Part shown: piece after piece, positions 8,702-16,154 of the stretch | Position numbering within the stretch: position 1 is the stretch's first letter | Layout: each line of letters opens with the position of its first letter | From: an uncultured Saprospiraceae bacterium | GTDB lineage: Bacteria > Bacteroidota > Bacteroidia > Chitinophagales > Saprospiraceae | Direction of reading: 5' to 3' | NCBI GenBank assembly: GCA_905480595.1 | Contig: CAJQQY010000007.1 | Location: 1-53,551 of the forward strand | Length of the DNA stretch: 53,551 nt | Notes under the pieces: model-generated | Told to the model about the DNA's origin: nothing | Seen by the model: only the letters and a program-made list of their open reading frames with translations | Databases searched by the model: none | Translations under genes and position numbers: made by a program

Positions 8702-8740
8702 AAAACCGAATAGTATGAATTATGCTATTCGGTTTTTTTG
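8702..8740 (+). terminator. Rho-independent terminator of the SulP gene
   Basis: AAAACCGAATAG (8702-8713) pairs with CTATTCGGTTTT (8725-8736) around an 11-base loop, followed by T residues. It covers the in-frame ATG at 8715, which argues against that ATG as the start of the next gene. Confidence 0.9.
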
Positions 8741-8801
8741 TAAAAATCTAATCCTACTTTTCTATTTTACCAACAACTTCATTTTTAAAAAATCCAATTT
8801 G

Positions 8802-9509
8802 ATGAAATTAATCCTACCATTCCTTATTATTTTTTTAGCTTTCCAATCCTGCCTGACTGCTCAATCTGAAAAAGGTGGATCAAGTTTTTCGATCGTAATT
8901 AAGAATGGAATTAGCAATAATATTTATTTTAGTGATTCAAGTGAAGATGAAAAAATTGCCTATGTTAATGCTATTGGTTTATATTTTTCTTTTTCTGCCC
9001 ATAAGAATTTGCAATATTTTGTAGGACTTCAATATGAAAAAAATGGGTCTAAAAATAATTGGGTTTGTGATACCAATTGGGATTATTGTGCAACTCATGG
9101 GCTACCTCCAATCTCTGTAAAAACAGTTAACAGATTACATTATGCTTCTTTGGTTTTAAATGGGAAATATTCTTTTAAAAAAAATTTCTATATCCGTGGA
9201 GGATGGAATCTAGATGTTCCTTTTAATCAAAGTTATAGCTATCAATATACTGATAGTAATAATCAAAAATCCAAAGAACAAGATTGGAATTTGTATGGAA
9301 GAAGAATAAAGTTTAATACTTCTTTAGGAGCAAATCTTACTTTTGGAAAATCATTTCCAATCAATGATAAATTAGAATGGTTTGCTGAAACTGGTTTTAA
9401 GATGTATAATTTAATTGGAATTAGATTCGATAGTTATGAGGACTTTTTATTAGAACGAAAACAAAAACCATATGTCATCAGTATTAATTTAGGTTTAACA
9501 CTTCGATGA
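8802..9509 (+). CDS. Secreted outer-membrane beta-barrel protein, small
   Basis: A 235-residue protein of unknown specific role. The start at 8802 (MKLILPFLIIFLAFQSCLTAQS) gives a clean signal peptide; the longer frame from 8715 begins inside the SulP terminator. Cys near residue 17 could make it a lipoprotein, but a cleavage after AQ is equally likely. The mature part has alternating amphipathic strands with aromatic girdle residues (LHYASLVLNGKYSF, FYIRGGWNLDV, IKFNTSLGANLTFG, LEWFAETGFKMYN) and ends with ISINLGLTLR, a typical closing barrel strand. Resembles PorT/OmpW-like eight-strand barrels; no ligand can be inferred. Confidence 0.8.
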   Translation: MKLILPFLIIFLAFQSCLTAQSEKGGSSFSIVIKNGISNNIYFSDSSEDEKIAYVNAIGLYFSFSAHKNLQYFVGLQYEKNGSKNNWVCDTNWDYCATHGLPPISVKTVNRLHYASLVLNGKYSFKKNFYIRGGWNLDVPFNQSYSYQYTDSNNQKSKEQDWNLYGRRIKFNTSLGANLTFGKSFPINDKLEWFAETGFKMYNLIGIRFDSYEDFLLERKQKPYVISINLGLTLR

Positions 9510-9512
9510 ATT

Positions 9513-10535
9513 TTATACTTGAAAATAGATAGTAATTCCTAAAAAGATTATCGCTATTACTAATTTCACTAAAGTTGTAAATACTGGTTTCCTTGATTCT
9601 TCTTTTTGGAAAAACTGTTTCGTTTTTTCATGAATAGATAAATGGTAAGCTGCATCATATTGGAAAATATGATTGAAATACATGATAACTCCCCAGGCAA
9701 AGAAAATAGAGATGGGCAAAAACCACGAACCAGATCCATCTGTAAATTTTGAGTAAGCGGTAAAACAAAAACTAGCAATTATCCACAAAACAAAAAATGA
9801 AAAAATCCGAGGCAAATTCCGATTATAAAAATTGAGCACTTTAAAATGATTGGGAAAATAAGTAATGCACAAAATAGAATTAAGATGTTCTCTAGCTGTT
9901 TTATTTTCTGGATCTATTTTGAGTGCTGCTAAGAAACATTCTTTTGCTTTTTCATAGTCTCTTTTATTGAAATATAATTGCCCTTTTGCGACATGAGAAC
10001 TCGCGTTCATTGGATCGTTAGCAATAGACAGATCTAGTATTTCTTCTCCTCCTTCCTTTTGGAGACTTTCAAGTATTCTAGCTTTCATATTCAATATCTG
10101 AGGATTTTTGGGTTCAAACCCCAAAGCAATTTCTGCTATTTTCAACGCTTCGTTTTCTTTTTTCATTAATGCCAAATATCTCACTTTGCAACTTATTAAG
10201 GGAACATCATTCGAATGTTGACTTAACCCTAAATCAGTTATTTCTCCAAATTTTTTATAGTTAGATTTTTTAAGGTAAGACTGCGCTAAAATATAATAGA
10301 CGGTTGGATAACCAATATTTTTTGCTAAGACACTTTCTGCTTGTTCGATAGCTAGATTATATTTTCCTTGATAAAAATTGACGTAAGGAAAGAAAATTTG
10401 CACGTCCATTGAATCAGGATTTTGCTTTCTCATTTCTTCTAACTCCTTAAGGGCATATTCATATTTTTTTAGAGATACAAGGTGTTGCATTCTGTTTGCT
10501 AGATCATCGAAGGAAAGGTCTTTTTTTGATTTCAT
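9513..10535 (-). CDS. TPR-repeat protein with C-terminal membrane segments
   Basis: 340 residues. About residues 1-220 consist of tetratricopeptide repeats (YEYALKELEEMRKQNPDS; YNLAIEQAESVLAKN; YEKAKECFLAALKIDPENKT is the most canonical). Then come three hydrophobic segments: IFSFFVLWIIASFCFTAYS, WFLPISIFFAWGVIMYFNHI and LVKLVIAIIFLGITIYF. The middle part recalls the small 2TM domain of Bacteroidota, with low certainty. TPRs usually mediate protein contacts, here on the cytoplasmic face of the inner membrane. It converges with the barrel gene only 3 bases away and has its own promoter. Partner unknown. Confidence 0.85.
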   Translation of the reverse strand: MKSKKDLSFDDLANRMQHLVSLKKYEYALKELEEMRKQNPDSMDVQIFFPYVNFYQGKYNLAIEQAESVLAKNIGYPTVYYILAQSYLKKSNYKKFGEITDLGLSQHSNDVPLISCKVRYLALMKKENEALKIAEIALGFEPKNPQILNMKARILESLQKEGGEEILDLSIANDPMNASSHVAKGQLYFNKRDYEKAKECFLAALKIDPENKTAREHLNSILCITYFPNHFKVLNFYNRNLPRIFSFFVLWIIASFCFTAYSKFTDGSGSWFLPISIFFAWGVIMYFNHIFQYDAAYHLSIHEKTKQFFQKEESRKPVFTTLVKLVIAIIFLGITIYFQV

Positions 10536-10560
10536 TTTTTTATTTGAAAAAACTAAAGTG

Positions 10561-10591
10561 CAAAACTATTTCTTTTTCTTCTTTTTACCAA
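10561..10591 (-). promoter_or_regulatory. Promoter of the TPR gene (TTG-N20-TAnnTTTG)
   Basis: On the minus strand TTG (10589-10591), a 20-base spacer, and TAGTTTTG (10561-10568) match the Bacteroidota sigma factor consensus in both elements and spacing. The start codon is 26 bases further on. Confidence 0.65.
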
Positions 10592-10618
10592 TTGATCCAT
10601 TAAATCTTATTCCTACTA

Positions 10619-10660
10619 AAAAAGTCCTTACAGCCTGTTCAAGCTGGAAGGACTTTTTTT
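10619..10660 (-). terminator. Rho-independent terminator of the lectin/CAP gene
   Basis: AAGGACTTTTTTT (10648-10660) pairs with AAAAAAGTCCTT (10618-10629); an inner CAGC/GCTG pair extends the stem. Minus-strand read-out gives the stem followed by a T-run. It lies 20 bases after the stop at 10680. Confidence 0.85.
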
Positions 10661-10679
10661 ATAACAAATATTTAATTCA

Positions 10680-12320
10680 CTACTTATTACAACTTCCAAG
10701 TTGATCAGGATAATTACTATTTCCAACCATGATTACATCTCGTAAATATGCTGTTCTTCCGCTGCCATGCATATGAACATCTACCCCTATTTCATTCGTA
10801 GATTTATTCATGATGATATTTCGATGCGGAGGACTATTCAAGAGAGAGATAACAAATGCTGATGCAGTTCTGTATCCACTATCCAAACATTCACCCAACA
10901 TCACAGAAGGATAGCCTGATAACTCTGCACGGCAAGTTGCAGATCTTCCTTGACTATCTGTATGACCTTTAAAATTTCCTATGTCCGAGGCTAATATAGA
11001 AGATGCCTTTGCTAAATTACTATTTGATTTTAAAGTGGTTAATGGTTCAGGAATAGAACGGAGATAATTAATAGCCGTTTGTAATTTTCGTAAATTTTCA
11101 TTCTGGCAATTTTTGTTATTGTCATAGCAACGCATCATCAAATCATTTCCGATTGCAATGGCATGAAACGAGTTATTATTAGGCCCAAATTTAGTAAACT
11201 TAAGTTTAGCCAATTCATCAGCATAAGCACTTGGATTAGCTCTGATGATATTGATTTCATCAACTATTTTTTGTTCCAATAATTCAAGATTTAGGTCAGT
11301 TGGAACATCTTGTGAAGGACTTGGAATATAAGCTTGAGCACACTCCCCTACCTTATCGATTTGGTAAGGCTTCATATAATATCGCTGTCCTCTCCTCGGT
11401 CCCTCTATAATATCTATGGCATATGAATCTTGTTTAGGCCCATAATATAATCCTTGCCCAACGACCATTGCCTTAGCTGTAGTTCCGTCTGAAAGATTAA
11501 GACAAACATTAGTTCCCATATTCAAATTGGATTTATCTTGGTTCGCACCACCTTTCCCACTAACATTGACAACGTTGTGATTGACATTAACCAGATTAGT
11601 TCTTAGGTCAGAATCTGAAACATTTAACGAACCATTATTTGAAGGTGGATTGCTCGTTGGGTTGGTGGTTGGATTATTCGCTGGGTTGTTTACTGTAGGT
11701 TGATTATTGATTGGAGTAACTTTAGATGTTCGATTCGACCACATCTCTTGTCGATTTTTATCAATCAAAACTAATCTACCATCATTAGTCAAAATTACTT
11801 TATCACATTTCCATAAAAAAGCTCGATTTTCATCTATCCCATTTGTAGCGCACCACCCTTTGTTTAAATTACTATTAAAACAAAGGTTACAATCTGGATT
11901 CATAGCAAACAAACTTGTTTTAGGAGGATTATTAAGCCGACCACCAGCTGGTGCTTTCCAAATTTCTCTTCCAGCTCTCATCGTAATCTTTTCATTACAA
12001 ATTCCGCAAGTCTGACTACTTATTATTTCTTCAATAACTAATTCCCCTTCGGTGGTAACTCTTAATTGAAATTTACCATTAGCTGAAGTTAAATTTTGAC
12101 CTTCTGACAAAAAATCATTTGGACGCATGCTACCCGTATATTTTTGAATGGAAGTACTACCAATACATTTAGCTGGGATTTGCGCAGTTAATTCTTGATT
12201 AGGAAAAATCAAGAATAACAGGAATGCAAAAAATAAAGTAAATAGATAAGAATTTGAGGCTTCCTTTTTTTGATTTAATGTTTCTGGGAAAAGAGAAACA
12301 GGGTTAAAGTTATAATTCAT
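10680..12320 (-). CDS. Secreted protein: bulb-type lectin-like domain fused to CAP (SCP/PR-1) domain
   Basis: 546 residues. A hydrophobic segment at about 27-47 acts as signal peptide (cleavage near LTAQ). Residues about 68-200 resemble a bulb-type (B-type) lectin domain: LSEGQNLTSANGKFQLRV with GELVIEE, then VILTNDGRLVLID and EMWSNRT. The mannose-binding QxDxNxVxY motif is degenerate, so sugar binding is uncertain, and extra Cys pairs (CGIC, CNLC) interrupt it. A linker rich in N, P and T follows (about 207-232), then an uncharacterised block, then a CAP domain (about 350-540) with the family residues GHTDSQGR, LGEC and PPHRNII. The CAP cavity residues His, Glu, His are present. Function of bacterial CAP domains is poorly known; adhesion or carbohydrate contact is inference. 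Confidence 0.85.
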   Translation of the reverse strand: MNYNFNPVSLFPETLNQKKEASNSYLFTLFFAFLLFLIFPNQELTAQIPAKCIGSTSIQKYTGSMRPNDFLSEGQNLTSANGKFQLRVTTEGELVIEEIISSQTCGICNEKITMRAGREIWKAPAGGRLNNPPKTSLFAMNPDCNLCFNSNLNKGWCATNGIDENRAFLWKCDKVILTNDGRLVLIDKNRQEMWSNRTSKVTPINNQPTVNNPANNPTTNPTSNPPSNNGSLNVSDSDLRTNLVNVNHNVVNVSGKGGANQDKSNLNMGTNVCLNLSDGTTAKAMVVGQGLYYGPKQDSYAIDIIEGPRRGQRYYMKPYQIDKVGECAQAYIPSPSQDVPTDLNLELLEQKIVDEINIIRANPSAYADELAKLKFTKFGPNNNSFHAIAIGNDLMMRCYDNNKNCQNENLRKLQTAINYLRSIPEPLTTLKSNSNLAKASSILASDIGNFKGHTDSQGRSATCRAELSGYPSVMLGECLDSGYRTASAFVISLLNSPPHRNIIMNKSTNEIGVDVHMHGSGRTAYLRDVIMVGNSNYPDQLGSCNK

Positions 12321-12742
12321 CTTTAGTTTTTTAAGGTTTTAACTTATTAGAAATTGTAAAAAGGAGATTTTTCAAAAAATTTATTTAAATATCTCGAATA
12401 CCGATTTTCATAATGGTATCTAAATTAAATAAATAAATTAAATTTTTATTCCTACAAAGGCATTTTTCTTAAAGGGCAATCTTTTGACTTATATTCTTAC
12501 AAATCAAACCAATAGCCTAATTGTAGACTTCATATAGCCATTTTAAACCATCCATAGGCTACTAATTTTAATAAATCCGTTCTTTAGAAATTTTTAACTC
12601 ATCAAAAGCACCCCATCTCAAAACATCAATTCTTAATTGGTTTTGTTGAGTTTATCATAAAATGGAAAGGTAGAAAAAAATAGAAATGAATATTTTTAGC
12701 TTTCGGTTGTTGTTATAACAATAATATTATAGGTGGAATAAA
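12321..12742 (-). other. Intergenic region upstream of the lectin/CAP gene
   Basis: AT-rich, no ORF of note. Contains the perfect 12-base palindrome TTGTTATAACAA at 12710-12721. No TAnnTTTG promoter was recognised on the minus strand. Confidence 0.4.
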
Positions 12743-12782
12743 AATAGCGACTTTAATTTATTCAAAAACTAAAGTCGCTATT
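12743..12782 (-). terminator. Hairpin terminator after the 12799-13296 gene
   Basis: AATAGCGACTTTA (12743-12755) pairs perfectly with TAAAGTCGCTATT (12770-12782); the minus-strand continuation is TTTTATT. It lies 16 bases beyond the stop codon. Confidence 0.75.
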
Positions 12783-12798
12783 CTCGATTTGATCTAAT

Positions 12799-13296
12799 CT
12801 AGGATATTCCTAAAAGTAAGAATGTCCCTTCCACCTTATAAGTAGTCATCCCCTCAGGAACAGCTTCTTCAGAAGAAGTTTTTTGTTTAATAAGTCGGTA
12901 GACGCCTTTATATGTTTTACCATTTCTCACAAGCGTTGCTTGTTTCCCACCAATAGCATCATTGAGTGAAAAAATCAACATAAAACCCATTTTTCCATAT
13001 TTAGGTCGCTCTAAAAAAGCGGCTGCTTGAATACAATCAGTCATACCTAATGATCGAATTGGATCAGTAAATGCCACTTGCCCAGTAGCTGATTTTGATG
13101 CTCCACCTTTTTTTCCACCTCCTACATAATCGTAAGAAGTAGGAATATCACTTTTATTCTTAAGTAGTTCACTATTTTTACCATCCTCCGTTCCATCAGT
13201 AACGATAATGGTTAGTCCATTTTCATCAATTTTAAATTGTGATTGGGCAGTAAAGGAAACAAATAAAAGGCAGACGCTAAGTAGTAAATATTTCAT
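12799..13296 (-). CDS. Secreted protein of unknown function, 165 residues
   Basis: Not recognised. The signal peptide MKYLLLSVCLLFVSFTAQSQ is clear, with cleavage near AQS. The mature part is about 145 residues with a Gly/Lys/Ser-rich patch (GGGKKGGASKS), one Cys, and beta-type alternation in its second half (GFMLIFSLND, TLVRNGKTYKGVYRL, YKVEGTFLLL). It has its own terminator, so it is probably a single-gene unit. Likely periplasmic or surface-released. Confidence 0.75.
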   Translation of the reverse strand: MKYLLLSVCLLFVSFTAQSQFKIDENGLTIIVTDGTEDGKNSELLKNKSDIPTSYDYVGGGKKGGASKSATGQVAFTDPIRSLGMTDCIQAAAFLERPKYGKMGFMLIFSLNDAIGGKQATLVRNGKTYKGVYRLIKQKTSSEEAVPEGMTTYKVEGTFLLLGIS

Positions 13297-13417
13297 AATT
13301 CTTTTTTTAATTATATTAGTATGACCGAAATAGAACGCATAAGGTAAAGATAAAATTTTATTTACTTAGATGCATCTGTTTAGTAACTCAACCTGCATAT
13401 TATATAGCATATTAATG

Positions 13418-13455
13418 AAATAGTCCATTACTAATAATTTAGTAATGGACTATTT
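13418..13455. terminator. Long perfect palindrome between two minus-strand genes
   Basis: AAATAGTCCATTACTA (13418-13433) and TAGTAATGGACTATTT (13440-13455) form a 16-base perfect stem with a 6-base loop. Neither side has a strong T-run. Its position, about 80 bases after the DUF2007 stop, suggests a terminator or mRNA-end structure. Confidence 0.55.
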
Positions 13456-13537
13456 ATGGTATATCAATACAGGCTTCTACATCAATCAGTTGTAAAAAAC
13501 ATCTGACGAACATCCTAAACAACTCCAAAAAGAAGTA

Positions 13538-13747
13538 TTATTCTTGTTTTTGGTTATCTGCAATAACGGCTTTTGCCTTTTCAGCTTCTTCTGGAGATAC
13601 ATATACTTCTGCAACTCCTAGTCGAAACTCATCATCTTTTTTATCTAATAATACTGGCAGTAATCCGTTATTTTCCAATAAACTCTTGATTACCTCTGCT
13701 TGATATTCTTCTCCTGCTGAAAATACTTTAATCCATCCTGCTTCCAT
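13538..13747 (-). CDS. DUF2007 domain protein (putative signal-transducing protein family)
   Basis: A 69-residue cytoplasmic protein. WIKVFSAGEEYQAEVIKSLL, then ENNGLLPVLLDKKDDEFRLG, then VAEVYVSPEEAEKAKAVI, is the full DUF2007 fold: a ferredoxin-like beta-alpha-beta arrangement related to PII-like folds. It is the whole domain with almost nothing else. The family's ligand and role are not established; fusions elsewhere led to the signal-transduction name. Confidence 0.88.
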   Translation of the reverse strand: MEAGWIKVFSAGEEYQAEVIKSLLENNGLLPVLLDKKDDEFRLGVAEVYVSPEEAEKAKAVIADNQKQE

Positions 13748-13936
13748 AATTATTTATTTTTAAAATTTTTAAATTGAATTTAAGTTTGTTTTTAATTAAT
13801 AGACCTCAAATTACCTCAGGTTAAAAGATATTTAATTGATTTTCATCATTTGATAATATTGACTTTTGTCACCATTTTCATTAGTGGAAAAACACTACTC
13901 ATATCTGATTTAAAATCAATCTTTTTAAAAATTGGG

Positions 13937-14758
13937 CTACTCTCGATACTGCCCTACTCCTTCTTCTAAATGTTCCAAAGCAGCAATAATTCTCAAGTAA
14001 CCATTAATAGACCTGTGCCAATCCAGTTTATTCTCTCGAAGAAATTGTCGAATTATTTGTAACGATTCATCGCAATCACCTGGGTCTGAAAAAAATTCAC
14101 ACCACTTCTCAGATTTTTCTTTTGACCTTGCAATAAAGAAATATCCTGAGGCTCGAAGAGGGCTTGGTGTGCTATAAAATTTGAATTTAAATTTTTCCTC
14201 GTTACTCCATTTAACACATTTGATATAGTATCCAATGACATTTTGCAATCGATCAATAATTTCATTTTTAGACAAATTTTTCTCTGCTTTGATTCGCCAC
14301 TTATTATTTTTTAGCGTGAAAGGATAGCTACTATTGTTACGGTTTTCTCTATACTTCATCTTAATAGGTTTCTCATAACTATCGCCATCAGGATAAGGAT
14401 AGGCAAAAGATCTTTCATTGGTAGAGTCATTTCGTTCATATTTCAATTGCCAAGTTTCGTCTTCTTGGTTGGTCATAATTACGACGCTATCTTCCAACTC
14501 ATAAGTCCCATATTCGAAGTGGTGCCAATTCATCACATAAGTTCCATTTCGAAAAAAATCTACAAAGGTGTCATCAGTAAAAGCCGGAGCAGTCATTTTA
14601 TTTCTAATAAAAGAATGAACTTGGATATTCCGATATATTCTAGATTGTTGTGAAGCGGTATAATGTCCTTCGATCCAATGGTTTTCATAATTCCATAAGT
14701 ACTTTAAAGCAAAAAAAGCGGGAATTACGAGAAGCCATAATAGTTTTTTGTTTTTCAT
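13937..14758 (-). CDS. Unknown membrane-anchored protein, 273 residues
   Basis: Not recognised. One hydrophobic N-terminal segment (KLLWLLVIPAFFALKYLW, about residues 4-21) without a clear cleavage site suggests a membrane anchor with the remainder in the periplasm. Residues 60-110 (FRNGTYVMNWHHFEYGTYEL, then EDSVVIMTN) look like the lipocalin/META-like strand pattern used by many Bacteroidota proteins that test a body of text like 'G.Y.l..d.l.l', but this is weak. The second half is charged and aromatic. It lies 46 bases downstream of the 14805-15422 gene on the same strand, so they may be co-transcribed. Confidence 0.7.
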   Translation of the reverse strand: MKNKKLLWLLVIPAFFALKYLWNYENHWIEGHYTASQQSRIYRNIQVHSFIRNKMTAPAFTDDTFVDFFRNGTYVMNWHHFEYGTYELEDSVVIMTNQEDETWQLKYERNDSTNERSFAYPYPDGDSYEKPIKMKYRENRNNSSYPFTLKNNKWRIKAEKNLSKNEIIDRLQNVIGYYIKCVKWSNEEKFKFKFYSTPSPLRASGYFFIARSKEKSEKWCEFFSDPGDCDESLQIIRQFLRENKLDWHRSINGYLRIIAALEHLEEGVGQYRE

Positions 14759-14804
14759 ATTTTATTTTTTTGTTGAATAATTGCCTTATAAAACTATTTA
14801 AAGT

Positions 14805-15422
14805 TTACTCACAATGATCATTATAATAGAACACTACATTTGAAACGAAAGAAATATTACCCATCGATCTTTTAAGTGAAAACATTTTTCCTGTTGGATC
14901 GAAATAACCTTCATTCAATTTTCGAATAACTTCAGGACAATCTCTGAGGTATATACTTAATCCTTCTTTTTTCCCTTTTCTGGTTACCCTTCTTACGGAG
15001 ATGGCTTCTCTGTCACTTTCTTTTTTTAAGTATGAAAATTTCTTTTCCCTTGATCCCACATCATTAGGCCCAGTTCTCATTCTCTTATACTCATAATAAT
15101 ATAAGCCTACTTTCTTCTGAGGAATTTGTTCCAATAACAAAATTGGTTTACTGGTTCCTCTCACTTTAATAAACCTATAAATAGTCCCCCAAATATCTGC
15201 CCTCTCCACATCTCGAGCATCCAATTTCTTTTTCTTTTTTGTTCCTTCTTCGATAAATTTAAATGACGAGATTTTACCATCAGGAATTTTCACTTTTCCT
15301 TTTTTCATTTCACCATTAGCAAAATATACTTTGGCTTTTTTAAACTTTGCAGGTGTTTTACTAAATGCAACATTTGATATAGTTAGCAAAAGAAATAAAA
15401 AAATAATTTTTTGAAGTTTCAT
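14805..15422 (-). CDS. Secreted protein of unknown function, 205 residues
   Basis: Not recognised. The ATG at 15420-15422 gives the signal peptide MKLQKIIFLFLLLTISNVAF followed by S; an in-frame ATG seven codons earlier would break this pattern. The mature part begins with KKAKVYFANGEMKKGKVKIP, a pattern common in Bacteroidota proteins predicted to carry a short beta-rich N-terminal domain (a 'transition' strand pair with G and K), and is very basic (many Lys/Arg). One Cys pair may form (RDCPEV, DHCE). Probably periplasmic. Confidence 0.72.
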   Translation of the reverse strand: MKLQKIIFLFLLLTISNVAFSKTPAKFKKAKVYFANGEMKKGKVKIPDGKISSFKFIEEGTKKKKKLDARDVERADIWGTIYRFIKVRGTSKPILLLEQIPQKKVGLYYYEYKRMRTGPNDVGSREKKFSYLKKESDREAISVRRVTRKGKKEGLSIYLRDCPEVIRKLNEGYFDPTGKMFSLKRSMGNISFVSNVVFYYNDHCE

Positions 15423-15440
15423 AAATTGAAGTTTGGGAGG

Positions 15441-15448
15441 CAAACTTA
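15441..15448 (-). promoter_or_regulatory. Candidate -7 element for the 14805-15422 gene
   Basis: Minus-strand TAAGTTTG followed by CCTCC fits TAnnTTTG, 18 bases before the start codon. No TTG at the right distance upstream. Confidence 0.4.
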
Positions 15449-15585
15449 AATATTAATAATGGATTAAAAAATTTGTAGAGAGCCATTTCTAAATAGATAT
15501 ATTTAGAGTATTTTTTTTAAACACATTGTGTTTTCCGCTGTTTAGTGTAGGTAATATCTTTTTAGAAATCAAAAAAAATACAACC

Positions 15586-15780
15586 ATGAATATAAAAGTT
15601 GCATCAGCTTCGATATTAGTAGTCTTAGCAGTACTATTACTACTCTGCGGATTGTTTCCAAATCCAATATTTATCATCGGAGCAACACTTGCGGGATCAC
15701 TATTGATAGCCATTCAAACCTATGCTATTTTGAAAGAGGATCCCAACAAAGGATCGGAAGGAAATTATAAAGTGCCTTAA
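15586..15780 (+). CDS. Small two-helix membrane protein, 64 residues
   Basis: Not recognised. From the ATG at 15586, two hydrophobic segments (SASILVVLAVLLLLCGLFP and IFIIGATLAGSLLIAIQTYA) are joined by a short PNP turn, then a charged tail (LKEDPNKGSEGNYKVP) follows. Typical of small inner-membrane proteins. The frame is open further upstream, but the ATG chosen gives a compact protein and lies behind an A-rich stretch (aaaaaaaataca). Converges with another two-helix membrane protein. Confidence 0.65.
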   Translation: MNIKVASASILVVLAVLLLLCGLFPNPIFIIGATLAGSLLIAIQTYAILKEDPNKGSEGNYKVP

Positions 15781-15822
15781 TATATTTTTCAGTTAGTAGA
15801 CTTCCATTTCTGATTTTATAAA

Positions 15823-15872
15823 ATCAGGAAAAAATAAAGTGTAATAATATTACGCTTTATTTTTTTCCTGAT
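15823..15872. terminator. Long bidirectional hairpin between convergent small genes
   Basis: ATCAGG followed by six A and TAAAG pairs with CTTTA followed by seven T and CCTGAT; GTAAT/ATTAC extends the stem to about 22 pairs with one T-G pair, one bulge and a 3-base loop. Runs of A and T on both sides suit termination in both directions. The right arm includes the last codons of the 15850-16092 gene. Confidence 0.8.
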
Positions 15873-16092
15873 CATAAGCTATCCGATAGCGAATGCTATC
15901 AACCATCAAGATCACCCCGCCCATCAAGACAATCAGGCTAAAGGTTCCTGCCACTACCCATTTCCAATTAGCAGGTCCAGTATGTTTATAAAAACCAGCT
16001 TCCACTAGCATACAAATACCACTTCCGAAAAGTAAAATCCCTATTGTTCCTTGTATAAACCAGCGGCGATAGTTTGGATTTGAAAAATTCAT
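15850..16092 (-). CDS. Small two-helix membrane protein, 80 residues
   Basis: Not recognised. Two membrane segments (WFIQGTIGILLFGSGICMLVE and WKWVVAGTFSLIVLMGGVIL) with a short outside loop (HTGPAN) and a charged C-terminal tail. N-terminus MNFSNPNYRRW is basic, so both ends are probably cytoplasmic. The 3' end overlaps a bidirectional terminator. Confidence 0.75.
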   Translation of the reverse strand: MNFSNPNYRRWFIQGTIGILLFGSGICMLVEAGFYKHTGPANWKWVVAGTFSLIVLMGGVILMVDSIRYRIAYDQEKNKA

Positions 16093-16154
16093 AATTGCGT
16101 TTATAAGTTTGATGTTATTTAATAATTAGTCTTTCTCTATCGATCGAAAATGGA

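Noticed and set aside
8715..8801. Upstream ATG start for the barrel protein at 8802
   Set aside because: It lies inside the SulP terminator, and the signal peptide begins cleanly at 8802.
13937..14758. Assigning the 273-residue protein to a lipocalin-like family
   Set aside because: The strand pattern is too weak to support a named family.
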